DNA from: Chlamydiia bacterium
Lineage (GTDB): Bacteria; Chlamydiota; Chlamydiia; Chlamydiales; FEN-1388
DNA length: 8,088 nucleotides
Assembly: GCA_023269335.1 (NCBI GenBank)
Contig: JAHFTM010000075.1
Coordinates: forward strand, 1 to 8,088
Direction of reading: 5' to 3'
Under the pieces are notes generated by a model. That model saw nothing but the letters and a program-made list of their open reading frames with translations, searched no databases and had not been told where the DNA came from. Below are positions 1 through 6,345 of this stretch, piece by piece. A program made the translations under genes and the position numbers. Within the stretch, counting starts at the first letter, position 1; every line of letters starts with the position of its first letter.

Positions 1-1667
1 TTTTTGGTTTAGTAGATGATTTAAAAAAACCAATATCCGATAGCACAAAAGGCAATAATAAGAAAAAACATATTCATTTTTGGAAACAAATTGACGATGC
101 AGCTAAAGCTACAGGTCATTCAGGTTTGGCAGCTCTATTAAAGTTCCGCGAAATGCATGCGATCAATACAGAACCTACTTTTCTTCGTTGGGGTGCGAAG
201 AATGATGGTAAATCAACAGGTATGTGCTCTTGGTGGATTCGTTTAGCAGACGGATCTGAAGAGCGTCTTAACTTTGGGAATTTTACATTTGAAGTTGAAG
301 GTGAATTACTTTTAGAAAATGAAAATATTCGACGGTTTTGGCGTGAAACTTATAAAGCCAATTGTGAACAATCACTAGAAATTGCTTCCAAAGGCGTTTG
401 CCTCATCACTGGTCAAAAAGACAAACAAATAGCACGTAGGCATCATTTAAAGATTAGAGGTGTCCCTAATACATCGTCTTTTGGCGCAGCAATAGTATCA
501 TTTGATAAAGATGCTTTTGCTTCTTATGAGTTTGAGGAAAGTAAGAATGCTTCAATATCTGATGAAGCAGCAATGGCCTATTGTGCAGCATTGAATTGGT
601 TGTTAGAGCAGCCTAATCATCACATACGAATTGGGCAGAGCGAGTTTTGTTTCTGGGTTAAAGAAAAAGAACAGATACTAGAAGCCGATATTTTTATTCG
701 TCTTTTAGAATCTCCAAAACCGCAAGAATTTAAAGAATTCTTGAAATCAACAAGTGTAGGGTATCAACGTGATATGACTAATTCAGACCAATTCTTTGCT
801 GTCATACTCACAGGAAATAGCGGGCGCATAGTTGTACGCCATTGGTTACAACAACCATTGTTTCAAACCATCGATAATTTTCAGGAATGGTTTTCTGATC
901 TTGATCTTCTCCAAGTTCACAAAGAAGAAAAGAAGAAGCAAAAAAACGATGCAAAGAAAAGTAGCCCACCTCTTGCTATTTCTCGCCTTGCCTATACAAC
1001 TGTTCGTGAACCTAAGGATTTACAATCAGATGTGCTGACTCAACTTTATCGCGCTGCGTTTGAACGCACAGCGCCATCAGTCAGTTTACTTAAAGCCATC
1101 CTTAAGCAGCTGCATTCTCAACTTCTTGGTGGTAAGAAATATTCATTGCGTGCAGATGAAAGCCGATTCGCGCTGCTTAAACTAATTATTAATCGTAATC
1201 GAAAGGAAACCGATATGGTCATAAAACCTGAGCTCACTGCTGAAACGACTGATCCAGCATATAATTGTGGGCGCCTTTTAGCAATCTTTGACGAATTACA
1301 ACAAAATGCACACGAATGGAAACTCGAAGGAGCTACTATAGTAGGCCGATATTTTTCGTCGGCATCTACTGCACCTATGACCGCTTTTGGCATTCTCTGG
1401 AGGCTTCATATACATCATCTTAAAAAACTCTCTCGAAGAGGAGATAAAGGGCAAGCTGCTGCTAAGGCTATTGAAAGAAAGATTCAAAACATTTGCGCAA
1501 ACTTTGGTCAGACAGAAGAAATGCGTCAAAAACTGCTTGCACCAACTTTCCCACGTACATTAGACCTCCAGGCGCAAGGTCGCTTTGCACTCGGATTTTA
1601 TCAGCAGAAGGCGGCTGATTATGCCAACAGGAAATGTTTCAAGGGCAATTTGGATCCAATAGAATAA
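1..1667 (+). CDS. cas8c: Type I-C Cascade large subunit Cas8c, 5' end outside window
   Basis: Cas8c (Csd1 family) is the large subunit of the type I-C crRNA surveillance complex; it helps recognise the PAM and opens target DNA. The frame is open from base 3 with no stop, so the gene starts left of the window; about 554 codons are visible, and by comparison with the family roughly 80-100 N-terminal residues are missing. The first downstream start-like codon (TTG at 126) is internal. Family hallmarks seen: a segment GVCLITG followed by IARRHHLKIRGV (about 395-460), then SSFGAAIVSFDKDAFASY (about 475-530), and an AALNWLL helix (about 590). The C-terminal third has NCGRLLAIFDELQ and an FPRTLDLQAQGRFALGFY ending, typical of Csd1. 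Stop TAA at 1665-1667; cas7c follows after 27 bases. Upstream cas5c and cas3 are expected but not visible. Confidence 0.95.
   Translation, partial: FGLVDDLKKPISDSTKGNNKKKHIHFWKQIDDAAKATGHSGLAALLKFREMHAINTEPTFLRWGAKNDGKSTGMCSWWIRLADGSEERLNFGNFTFEVEGELLLENENIRRFWRETYKANCEQSLEIASKGVCLITGQKDKQIARRHHLKIRGVPNTSSFGAAIVSFDKDAFASYEFEESKNASISDEAAMAYCAALNWLLEQPNHHIRIGQSEFCFWVKEKEQILEADIFIRLLESPKPQEFKEFLKSTSVGYQRDMTNSDQFFAVILTGNSGRIVVRHWLQQPLFQTIDNFQEWFSDLDLLQVHKEEKKKQKNDAKKSSPPLAISRLAYTTVREPKDLQSDVLTQLYRAAFERTAPSVSLLKAILKQLHSQLLGGKKYSLRADESRFALLKLIINRNRKETDMVIKPELTAETTDPAYNCGRLLAIFDELQQNAHEWKLEGATIVGRYFSSASTAPMTAFGILWRLHIHHLKKLSRRGDKGQAAAKAIERKIQNICANFGQTEEMRQKLLAPTFPRTLDLQAQGRFALGFYQQKAADYANRKCFKGNLDPIE
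1204..1207 (+). promoter_or_regulatory. Internal ribosome binding site inside cas8c
   Basis: AAAGGA (AGGA at 1204-1207) lies seven bases before an in-frame ATG at 1215, an ideal Shine-Dalgarno arrangement in the middle of the cas8c coding frame. It supports internal initiation to make the small subunit Cas11c, which is the known arrangement in type I-C systems. Confidence 0.6.
1215..1667 (+). CDS. cas11c: Probable nested small subunit Cas11c (internal start in cas8c)
   Basis: In type I-C systems the small Cascade subunit Cas11c is not a separate gene but is made from an internal start in the 3' part of cas8c, and it lines the crRNA-target path in the complex. Here an in-frame ATG at 1215 preceded by AGGA at seven bases would give a 150-residue protein identical to the Cas8c C-terminus. 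It begins a short linker before NCGRLLAIFDELQ, the point where the helical C-terminal domain starts, and is largely helical by composition. No free-standing cas11 gene occurs elsewhere in the cas cluster, which fits. The exact start is inferred from the Shine-Dalgarno sequence alone; a later start is possible. Confidence 0.6.
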   Translation: MVIKPELTAETTDPAYNCGRLLAIFDELQQNAHEWKLEGATIVGRYFSSASTAPMTAFGILWRLHIHHLKKLSRRGDKGQAAAKAIERKIQNICANFGQTEEMRQKLLAPTFPRTLDLQAQGRFALGFYQQKAADYANRKCFKGNLDPIE

Positions 1668-1694
1668 AATTAATTAAAACACTGAGGAGATACT

Positions 1695-2672
1695 ATGAGT
1701 GATAATATTTTAGAAAATCGACATGACTTCCTTCTTATATTTGAAGTTACAAATGGCAACCCTAATGGTGATCCTGATGCAGGTAACTTACCTCGGCTCG
1801 ATCCGAATACAAATCGTGGCTTTGTGTCGGATGTGTGTTTAAAACGGAAAATTCGAAATTATGTTGAAAAATTTCCTGCTGCGCGCAAGTCTGATGTCGC
1901 TAATGGCTTTGATATCCTTATTAAGAGTGGTACTGTGATTGAAAATGAGCAAACAGAAGCAGAGGATGAAGGGAAAAAACAAAATAGTGATTTGAAAGGT
2001 GCCTCCCCAGAAGAACGTGCAAAAAACTGGCTATGCCGCGAATTCTATGATGTGCGCACTTTTGGCGCAGTTGTTTCTACAGGAAAGGGTATTTTGAATG
2101 GTTCTCCTTTTGGGCAAGTTCAAGGGCCTGTGCAATTAACTTTTGCGCAATCATTCGATCCAATTACACCTTTGGAGATTACAATCACTAGGTGTTGCGT
2201 CACTAAAAACGAAGATGAAAAAAAGGAACGGACAATGGGCAATAAATACATAGTACCATATGCCTTGTATGCCGCTAAAGGCTATGGTTCACCTGCATTT
2301 GCTGAACGCACAGGTTTTACTAAAGATGATCTTCGACTACTATTTGAAGCTATTCTTAATATGTTTGAACATGATCGTGCCGCTGGGCGTGGAGAGATGA
2401 TTGTACGCGGTCTTTATGATTTTGAGCATTGCGGAACGCAGCATCCAAATAATGCTGAACAAAACAAGCGCGAAGCACGAGTAGGCTGCTTTCATTCTCA
2501 TAAGCTATTTGAAGGTATTAAAGTCAGCCTTAAAGAAGGAAAAACTTTTCCTCAATCCTACGAAGATTACAAGGTTGAGTGTGCGTGGAATGAAAAGAAT
2601 TTACCTCCAGGGATTAAGCTTAACTTTCTTCATGAACCTGCAAAAAGTCCTCTAGGACCTATTCAAGGTTGA
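1695..2672 (+). CDS. cas7c: Type I-C Cascade backbone protein Cas7c
   Basis: Cas7c (Csd2 family) forms the multi-copy backbone that binds the crRNA spacer in type I-C Cascade. The 325-residue product shows the family's N-terminal RRM-like strand and glycine loop, FEVTNGNPNGDPDAGNLPR (residues 16-34), then VSDVCLKRKIRNYV (44-57), YDVRTFGAVVSTG (118-130) and the FGQVQGPVQLTFAQS segment (139-153). The later part has YIVPYALYAAKGY (185-197) and a D/L-rich helix. The start is ATG with GAGGAG at 1684-1689, five bases before it. It is slightly longer than many Cas7c proteins; residues about 85-110 form an acidic, charged stretch that probably is an exposed loop. It sits between cas8c and cas4, the standard I-C order. 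Confidence 0.96.
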   Translation: MSDNILENRHDFLLIFEVTNGNPNGDPDAGNLPRLDPNTNRGFVSDVCLKRKIRNYVEKFPAARKSDVANGFDILIKSGTVIENEQTEAEDEGKKQNSDLKGASPEERAKNWLCREFYDVRTFGAVVSTGKGILNGSPFGQVQGPVQLTFAQSFDPITPLEITITRCCVTKNEDEKKERTMGNKYIVPYALYAAKGYGSPAFAERTGFTKDDLRLLFEAILNMFEHDRAAGRGEMIVRGLYDFEHCGTQHPNNAEQNKREARVGCFHSHKLFEGIKVSLKEGKTFPQSYEDYKVECAWNEKNLPPGIKLNFLHEPAKSPLGPIQG

Positions 2673-2685
2673 ATTGGCAAGGCTT

Positions 2686-3345
2686 ATGGTACATGGACAC
2701 CATTTAATTGAGGAAGAGCAGGAAATGATCCCGCTCTCAGCATTTAATCACTTTATGTATTGTCCACGACGTTGCTACTTGATCCATGTAGAAGGAGAGT
2801 TCACAGACAATGTCCACACATTGTTAGGTACTTTTGAACATGAGCGTGTTGATCAGATCGGACATAAGGTGAACACAGACGTACATGTTGAGTATGCCCT
2901 TCCCGTATGGAATCGAAGGTTAGGTCTTTCTGGAAAATGCGATGCTGTTGAATTTCATTCAGAGGGTGTTATTTACCCTGTCGAACACAAACATGGTGAA
3001 CGTCGTAGATGGATTAATGATGATTTTCAACTTGCTGCACAGGCAATGTGCTTAGAAGAAATGCTTGGAAGACCAGTTGAAAAAGGAGCCATTTACCATT
3101 ACCAGTCACGACGGCGACGGGAATTGATTATTGATCTTTCGTTACGAAACATAATAGAGGATACCGCGGTACAGATTCGACAACTGCTCAAGGAAAAGCT
3201 GCGTCCTCAACCGATTAAAGATAAAAGGCGTTGCTCAGGTTGCTCATTGCATGAAATATGCCAACCAGAGATGATTCATAGTTCTCACAAGCTGTTGCAA
3301 ATGAATCAATGTCTCTTTGATGATTCTGAAGAGGTGTATTTGTGA
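2686..3345 (+). CDS. cas4: CRISPR adaptation nuclease Cas4
   Basis: Cas4 is a RecB-like Fe-S nuclease that trims prespacers and ensures PAM choice and orientation together with Cas1-Cas2. From the ATG at 2686 the protein has 219 residues. Four cysteines expected to hold a 4Fe-4S cluster are present: C26 in YCPRRC, and C183, C186, C192 in RRCSGCSLHEICQP. The nuclease motifs are also there: H52 in FEHERVD, D86 in LSGKCDAVEF, E100 and K102 in YPVEHKHG, and Q115 in FQLAAQAMCLEE. Start choice is open. A TTG at 2674 lies two bases after the cas7c stop; ATG 2686 has only AAGG three bases upstream; ATG 2725 has a better placed GAGGAA at 2710-2715 and would begin right at IPLSAFNHF. I chose 2686 because relatives carry several residues before that motif. 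Its last four bases overlap cas1. Confidence 0.95.
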   Translation: MVHGHHLIEEEQEMIPLSAFNHFMYCPRRCYLIHVEGEFTDNVHTLLGTFEHERVDQIGHKVNTDVHVEYALPVWNRRLGLSGKCDAVEFHSEGVIYPVEHKHGERRRWINDDFQLAAQAMCLEEMLGRPVEKGAIYHYQSRRRRELIIDLSLRNIIEDTAVQIRQLLKEKLRPQPIKDKRRCSGCSLHEICQPEMIHSSHKLLQMNQCLFDDSEEVYL

Positions 3346-4376
3346 CAGTATTATTAAATACTCTTTATGTCACTACACCTGATGCTTACTTAAAGCTTGA
3401 AGGTGAAACGATTTGTGTAATGATCGAGAAAGAGAAAAAATCCCAAATCCCTTTACATCATTTGTGCTCATTGGTGCTAGTAGGGGATGTAATGTTAAGC
3501 CCTGCACTGATGGGGCGGTGTATGGAAGATGGTAGGAGCATCGTATGGCTTCATCGTAATGGACAGTTCCGAGCGCGTGTCGAAGGACCTGTCAGCGGTA
3601 ATATCTTGCTTCGTCAATCTCAATATCGCGCGGCCGATGACTCAGGAAAAATAAAAGACCTGGCAGCTGCATTTCTAGCTGGTAAGCTTAGAAATAGTCG
3701 AAATGTTATCTTGCGTGGCGCGAGAGATACAGAAAATGAAGATGATAAAGCAATTTTGACACAGAATGCGCAACTTGTGCTTCGACATTTGCACAAGTTA
3801 TCAAGTTCGCCAGATCTTGATTCTCTTCGTGGCGAAGAAGGAAATAGTGCAAGAATATATTTTCAGTCACTACAGTACCTTGTAAAACCAGTCTTTCGAT
3901 CAGTGTTTCATTTTGATACCCGTACACGACGACCCCCGCAAGATGCATTTAATGCATTACTCTCATTCCTTTATGCAATCCTATTACATGATTGTCGTTC
4001 TGCACTCGAGAGTGTTGGATTAGATCCGCAACTTGGATTTTTGCATGTTTCTCGGCCTGGGCGACCTGCGCTTGCATTGGATCTGCTAGAAGAATTTCGT
4101 TCAGTAATCGCGGATCGCCTTGTACTTACTTTGATCAATCGAGGTCAGATTCAAGCAGCACGATTCACTACTTGTGTAGGTGGTGCAGTATTACTTGATG
4201 ATGAGGGTAGAAGGTCTGTGATTTTAGCCTATCAAAAGCGAAAGCAAGAAGTTGTTCAACATCGATTGATTGATAAACCGGTGCCCATTGGTCTTTTGCC
4301 ACATATCCAAGCCAGAATGTTAGCGCGTTATCTTAGAGGAGATGCTCCAGTGTATGTACCTTATCTGCATCGATAG
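3342..4376 (+). CDS. cas1: CRISPR integrase Cas1
   Basis: Cas1 is the metal-dependent integrase that inserts new spacers at the leader end of the array, acting as a Cas1-Cas2 complex. The 344-residue protein starts at a GTG that overlaps the cas4 stop (GTGA, four bases), with AAGAGG at 3329-3334, seven bases upstream. The N-terminal beta domain opens with NTLYVTTPDAYLKLEGETI (6-24). The catalytic triad is intact: E166 in RGEEGNSARIYF, H235 in LGFLHVSRPGRPALALD, and D247 just before LLEEFR. The length and the LHVSRPGRP / LDLLEEFR signature match type I-C Cas1. The stop TAG (4374-4376) is in the same reading frame as cas2, one codon away from its ATG. Confidence 0.97.
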   Translation: MTVLLNTLYVTTPDAYLKLEGETICVMIEKEKKSQIPLHHLCSLVLVGDVMLSPALMGRCMEDGRSIVWLHRNGQFRARVEGPVSGNILLRQSQYRAADDSGKIKDLAAAFLAGKLRNSRNVILRGARDTENEDDKAILTQNAQLVLRHLHKLSSSPDLDSLRGEEGNSARIYFQSLQYLVKPVFRSVFHFDTRTRRPPQDAFNALLSFLYAILLHDCRSALESVGLDPQLGFLHVSRPGRPALALDLLEEFRSVIADRLVLTLINRGQIQAARFTTCVGGAVLLDDEGRRSVILAYQKRKQEVVQHRLIDKPVPIGLLPHIQARMLARYLRGDAPVYVPYLHR

Positions 4377-4379
4377 CTC

Positions 4380-4670
4380 ATGTTAATTCTTGTAACTTAT
4401 GATGTCTCAACAGAAACGCCCGCAGGTCGTCGTCGATTAAGACGTATTGCAAAAGTTTGTCAAGATTATGGCCAACGAGTGCAGAAATCAGTTTTTGAAT
4501 GTAAGGTAAATAAAACCACGTATGTTTTGCTTGAGAAACGATTGTTGAACGAAATAAAGACAGATGAAGATAATTTAAGGTTATACTGTTTGGTAGAACC
4601 ACTTAAACGCCATGTAAAAGAATTTGGAACATTCCGTGCCAGAGATTTTGAGGAACCATTAATCATTTGA
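4380..4670 (+). CDS. cas2: CRISPR adaptation protein Cas2
   Basis: Cas2 is a small ferredoxin-fold dimer that bridges two Cas1 dimers in the spacer integration complex. The 96-residue product has the family N-terminus [11 protein letters not shown] with the conserved Asp (D8), followed by [26 protein letters not shown] (16-41) with the typical arginine-rich helix and the QKSVFEC strand, and ends normally after a conserved EEPLII-type tail. No Shine-Dalgarno sequence is visible before the ATG; with only three bases separating it from the cas1 stop, translation is probably coupled to cas1. It is the last cas gene; the leader starts directly after its stop. Confidence 0.97.
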   Translation: MLILVTYDVSTETPAGRRRLRRIAKVCQDYGQRVQKSVFECKVNKTTYVLLEKRLLNEIKTDEDNLRLYCLVEPLKRHVKEFGTFRARDFEEPLII

Positions 4671-4684
4671 TGAACAGGTTCATC
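4669..4684. repeat. 16-base palindrome overlapping the cas2 stop codon
   Basis: GATGAAC-AG-GTTCATC: two perfect seven-base arms around two bases. It covers the last two bases of the cas2 stop and opens the leader. There is no T-run after it in either direction, so it is not a classical terminator; a protein-binding operator or an mRNA 3' end hairpin are both possible. Confidence 0.6.
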
Positions 4685-4883
4685 TCATGCAAAGTCATAT
4701 GTTTTGCGCGAACCTGAAGTATTGTCGCTTTAATGTATATTTTCGCGAGTTCGTTAAGTGTTTAATTATTAGGCTTTAAATAAAAGTAGTATAACTAAAC
4801 TACGATTGTTGTTAGAAAATACAGATGGGTTCGCGAAATACTGTATATATACAACTAAGAATTAGTTACTTACTATTAGAGAA
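4671..4883 (+). promoter_or_regulatory. CRISPR leader
   Basis: This 213-base A+T-rich non-coding stretch between cas2 and the first repeat is in the leader position: the far end of the array carries the degenerate repeat, so new spacers enter here and pre-crRNA transcription should start here. Two -10-like boxes are visible, TATAAC at 4790-4795 and TATATA at 4844-4849 (inside the palindrome TGTATATATACA, 4842-4853), neither with a convincing -35. GCGA-rich motifs recur: TTTTGCGCGAA near 4702, TTTTCGCGAGTT near 4740, and the palindrome TTCGCGAA at 4830-4837. The TATATA box would place transcription start about 25-30 bases before the first repeat. Which box is used cannot be decided from sequence. 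Confidence 0.8.
4842..4853. repeat. 12-base AT palindrome in the leader
   Basis: TGTATATATACA is a perfect palindrome 30 bases upstream of the first repeat. It contains a -10-like TATATA, so a factor bound here would cover a possible pre-crRNA promoter; it may equally be only an A+T-rich melting element. Confidence 0.4.
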
Positions 4884-5559
4884 GTTTCACCCGCCTCTAG
4901 AGGTGGGTGTGGATTGAAACGATAAGTATTCGAAGTAGGCCCCAACGTGTTGGGTTTCACCCGCCTCTAGAGGTGGGTGTGGATTGAAACCCATTAGTAT
5001 TGAAGTTAGAGCCTACATCATAGGTTTCACCCGCCTCTAGAGGTGGGTGTGGATTGAAACGGCGATATTAAGATCTCTTTGTGTCTGCTGACGCGTTTCA
5101 CCCGCCTCTAGAGGTGGGTGTGGATTGAAACTTGTTAGACCAGTCTTTTGTCATCGCTGTGCTTGGTTTCACCCGCCTCTAGAGGTGGGTGTGGATTGAA
5201 ACATGTCTTTGTAGTTACCAGACTTTACTGCAATCGTTTCACCCGCCTCTAGAGGTGGGTGTGGATTGAAACTGATTAATTTGTCTCCAAAAATAAAAAG
5301 CTACTCGTTTCACCCGCCTCTAGAGGTGGGTGTGGATTGAAACATTTCACTTGAATACGACTTTGTGCAATTTGCGAGTTTCACCCGCCTCTAGAGGTGG
5401 GTGTGGATTGAAACATGGAAGCTAACGCTTCGACATATTCCCAGTAGCGTTTCACCCGCCTCTAGAGGTGGGTGTGGATTGAAACATTTCAAAAGGCACC
5501 GCAGGTGTGAAGTGGGATAGAGGTTTCACCCGCCTCTAGAGGTGGGTGTGGATTGTGAC
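4884..5559 (+). CRISPR. Type I-C CRISPR array, ten repeats and nine spacers
   Basis: Ten 37-base repeats start at 4884, 4954, 5024, 5095, 5166, 5236, 5307, 5378, 5449 and 5523. Repeats 1-9 are identical; the tenth differs at two bases. Spacers are 33, 33, 34, 34, 33, 34, 34, 34 and 37 bases. Inside each repeat, positions 5-26 form an almost perfect inverted repeat (arms beginning CACCCGCC and ending GGTGGGTG, one G-U wobble), giving a nine-base-pair stem with a CUAG loop. The 11 bases after the stem, TGGATTGAAAC, match the 11-nucleotide 5' crRNA handle that Cas5c produces in type I-C. The repeat ends GTTTC and GAAAC are also complementary. No spacer has an obvious match elsewhere in this window. 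Transcription is rightwards from the leader. Confidence 0.99.
5523..5559 (+). repeat. Terminal degenerate CRISPR repeat
   Basis: The last repeat ends ATTGTGAC instead of ATTGAAAC: two substitutions (5556, 5557) in the crRNA handle region. The preceding spacer is 37 bases, three longer than any other. Decay of the leader-distal repeat is usual and fixes the array polarity. The change also creates the small inverted repeat GTGA-CGA-TCAC (5555-5565) next to the stop codon of the convergent minus-strand gene. Confidence 0.95.
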
Positions 5560-5561
5560 GA

Positions 5562-5930
5562 TCACTGATGCTGCATATTCGCAAAAAGCTGTATCAAATA
5601 GTATTTGGGGGCAATGTAGATTTTGAGCAGCTTATCTATGTTGATGCACAGTGTGACAAAAAACATTGGTGAGAACATAAGCGATACCAAGAGTGCAAAT
5701 ATTGAAGGCCCACTCCAACGGCCGTCACTCTCCAATTTAGGGCGTTTCCAAATATATATAGCAGTTGAAACTCCTATGACAAAAAGCAGCAGCATCAGCC
5801 CTGCGGTAAAATAAGCTGACATTTTTTCATATGTAAGAGCCTGCCGTATGATTTCTGGCATCTGCTCAAGCATGAAATCTTGTGAATTCTGTAAATATTC
5901 GACTAGTTTATCTATTAATTTGTCTTGCAC
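5562..5930 (-). CDS. Small two-helix membrane protein, unknown function
   Basis: I do not recognise a named family. The 122-residue protein has an N-terminal charged, amphipathic helix (residues 1-36), one membrane segment AGLMLLLFVIGVSTAIYIW (about 43-61), a hydrophilic connector KRPKLESDGRW, a second hydrophobic segment from about residue 76 to 95 (SIFALLVSLMFSPMFFVTLC), and a tail NIDKLLKIYIAPKYYLIQLF. A K-I-xx-APK-xYL ending of this kind recurs, as far as I recall, in small membrane proteins of prophages, so a phage origin is possible but unproven. The start is GTG with GAGGAG (CTCCTC on + at 5937-5942) six bases upstream, which makes it a convincing gene. It runs towards the CRISPR array and its stop begins two bases after the last repeat, with no terminator between. 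The 49-codon membrane gene lies 111 bases upstream on the same strand. Confidence 0.75.
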   Translation of the reverse strand: MQDKLIDKLVEYLQNSQDFMLEQMPEIIRQALTYEKMSAYFTAGLMLLLFVIGVSTAIYIWKRPKLESDGRWSGPSIFALLVSLMFSPMFFVTLCINIDKLLKIYIAPKYYLIQLFANMQHQ

Positions 5931-5936
5931 ATCAAG

Positions 5937-5942
5937 CTCCTC
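5937..5942 (-). promoter_or_regulatory. Ribosome binding site deciding the GTG start at 5930
   Basis: GAGGAG on the minus strand, six bases before a GTG codon. The ATG at 5932-5930 in another frame leads nowhere, so the strong Shine-Dalgarno sequence supports the GTG start of the 122-residue membrane protein. Confidence 0.7.
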
Positions 5943-6020
5943 TATGTGAAACGCTTCTCAATATACATAGGGGACGTATTTTTTGCGAGTTGAAGGAAAA
6001 AATAGGCGGTTTGTATATAA

Positions 6021-6043
6021 GAGTCTTTTATTGATTTAGACTC
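6021..6043. repeat. Short hairpin at the end of the 49-codon gene
   Basis: GAGTCT (6021-6026) and AGACTC (6038-6043) form a six-base-pair hairpin with an 11-base loop that overlaps the stop codon of the minus-strand 49-codon gene. Read leftwards it is followed by TTATATACAAA, not a clean T-run, so it is at best a weak terminator or an mRNA-processing hairpin. Confidence 0.35.
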
Positions 6044-6191
6044 ACAAATTAGCTGCTGCTGTCGTTATTCTTATAAGTGATTTTTCAATAGCTTCGAGTC
6101 GTTGCATGACATGATCAAATTTACTGTTTACCCAAATCATTGAAAGAATAAGGGAAAGCAAAATCACAACTGTGTGTATAATTTTTTTCAT
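6042..6191 (-). CDS. 49-residue single-pass membrane peptide, unknown
   Basis: A short open frame reading MKKIIHTVVILLSLILSMIW at the N-terminus, i.e. two lysines followed by one hydrophobic segment (residues 4-20), then a polar helix with KFDHVMQRLEAIEKSLIRI, whose hydrophobic residues are spaced as in a coiled coil. It could be a membrane-anchored small protein with the tail in the periplasm, or a cleaved signal peptide with a short mature part. The ribosome site is weak: AAGG about 11 bases before ATG. The plausible protein composition, the same orientation and the closeness to the 122-residue membrane gene suggest a small two-gene minus-strand unit. No family recognised. Confidence 0.5.
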   Translation of the reverse strand: MKKIIHTVVILLSLILSMIWVNSKFDHVMQRLEAIEKSLIRITTAAANL

Positions 6192-6263
6192 ATGTTTAAG
6201 TGCCTTTTTGCTTCAACATGATCCGCTTTTTTTCAGCGTTTCATCAAGACCTCATTAATTAGC

Positions 6264-6299
6264 GGAATAAACGTATCACACCAACATGTGAGGAATAAA
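6264..6299. repeat. Paired GGAATAAA repeats around a small palindrome
   Basis: GGAATAAA occurs at 6264-6271 and again at 6292-6299, 28 bases apart. Between them lies the inverted repeat TCACA-N6-TGTGA (6276-6291). The combination looks like a regulator-binding site, but no gene start with a ribosome site is near enough to assign it. Confidence 0.35.
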
Positions 6300-6325
6300 G
6301 AAAAAACCGAAAAGTCTCGCATTGT

Positions 6326-6345
6326 TTGGGCCAACCCTGGGCCAG
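6326..6345. repeat. Two adjacent nine-base palindromes
   Basis: TTGGGCCAA (6326-6334) and CTGGGCCAG (6337-6345) are each self-complementary around a central G and share TGGGCCA, 11 bases apart, i.e. one helical turn. They may be a double operator half-site or a trace of a decayed coding sequence. Confidence 0.4.

Noticed and set aside
1118..1529. Two minus-strand open frames inside cas8c
   Set aside because: Antisense shadows of a well-supported cas8c frame, with serine- and cysteine-rich compositions and no ribosome sites.
4378..4666. Minus-strand open frames opposite cas2
   Set aside because: cas2 is unambiguous on the + strand; the antisense frames have no ribosome sites.
4921..5023. Spacers 1 and 2 look alike (both contain AGTATT followed by GAAGT)
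   Set aside because: Without gaps the identity is only about 40 percent, so a common or homologous target cannot be supported from sequence alone.
6276..6291. TCACA-N6-TGTGA as a CRP-type site
   Set aside because: The CRP consensus is TGTGA-N6-TCACA; here the half-sites are in the opposite order.
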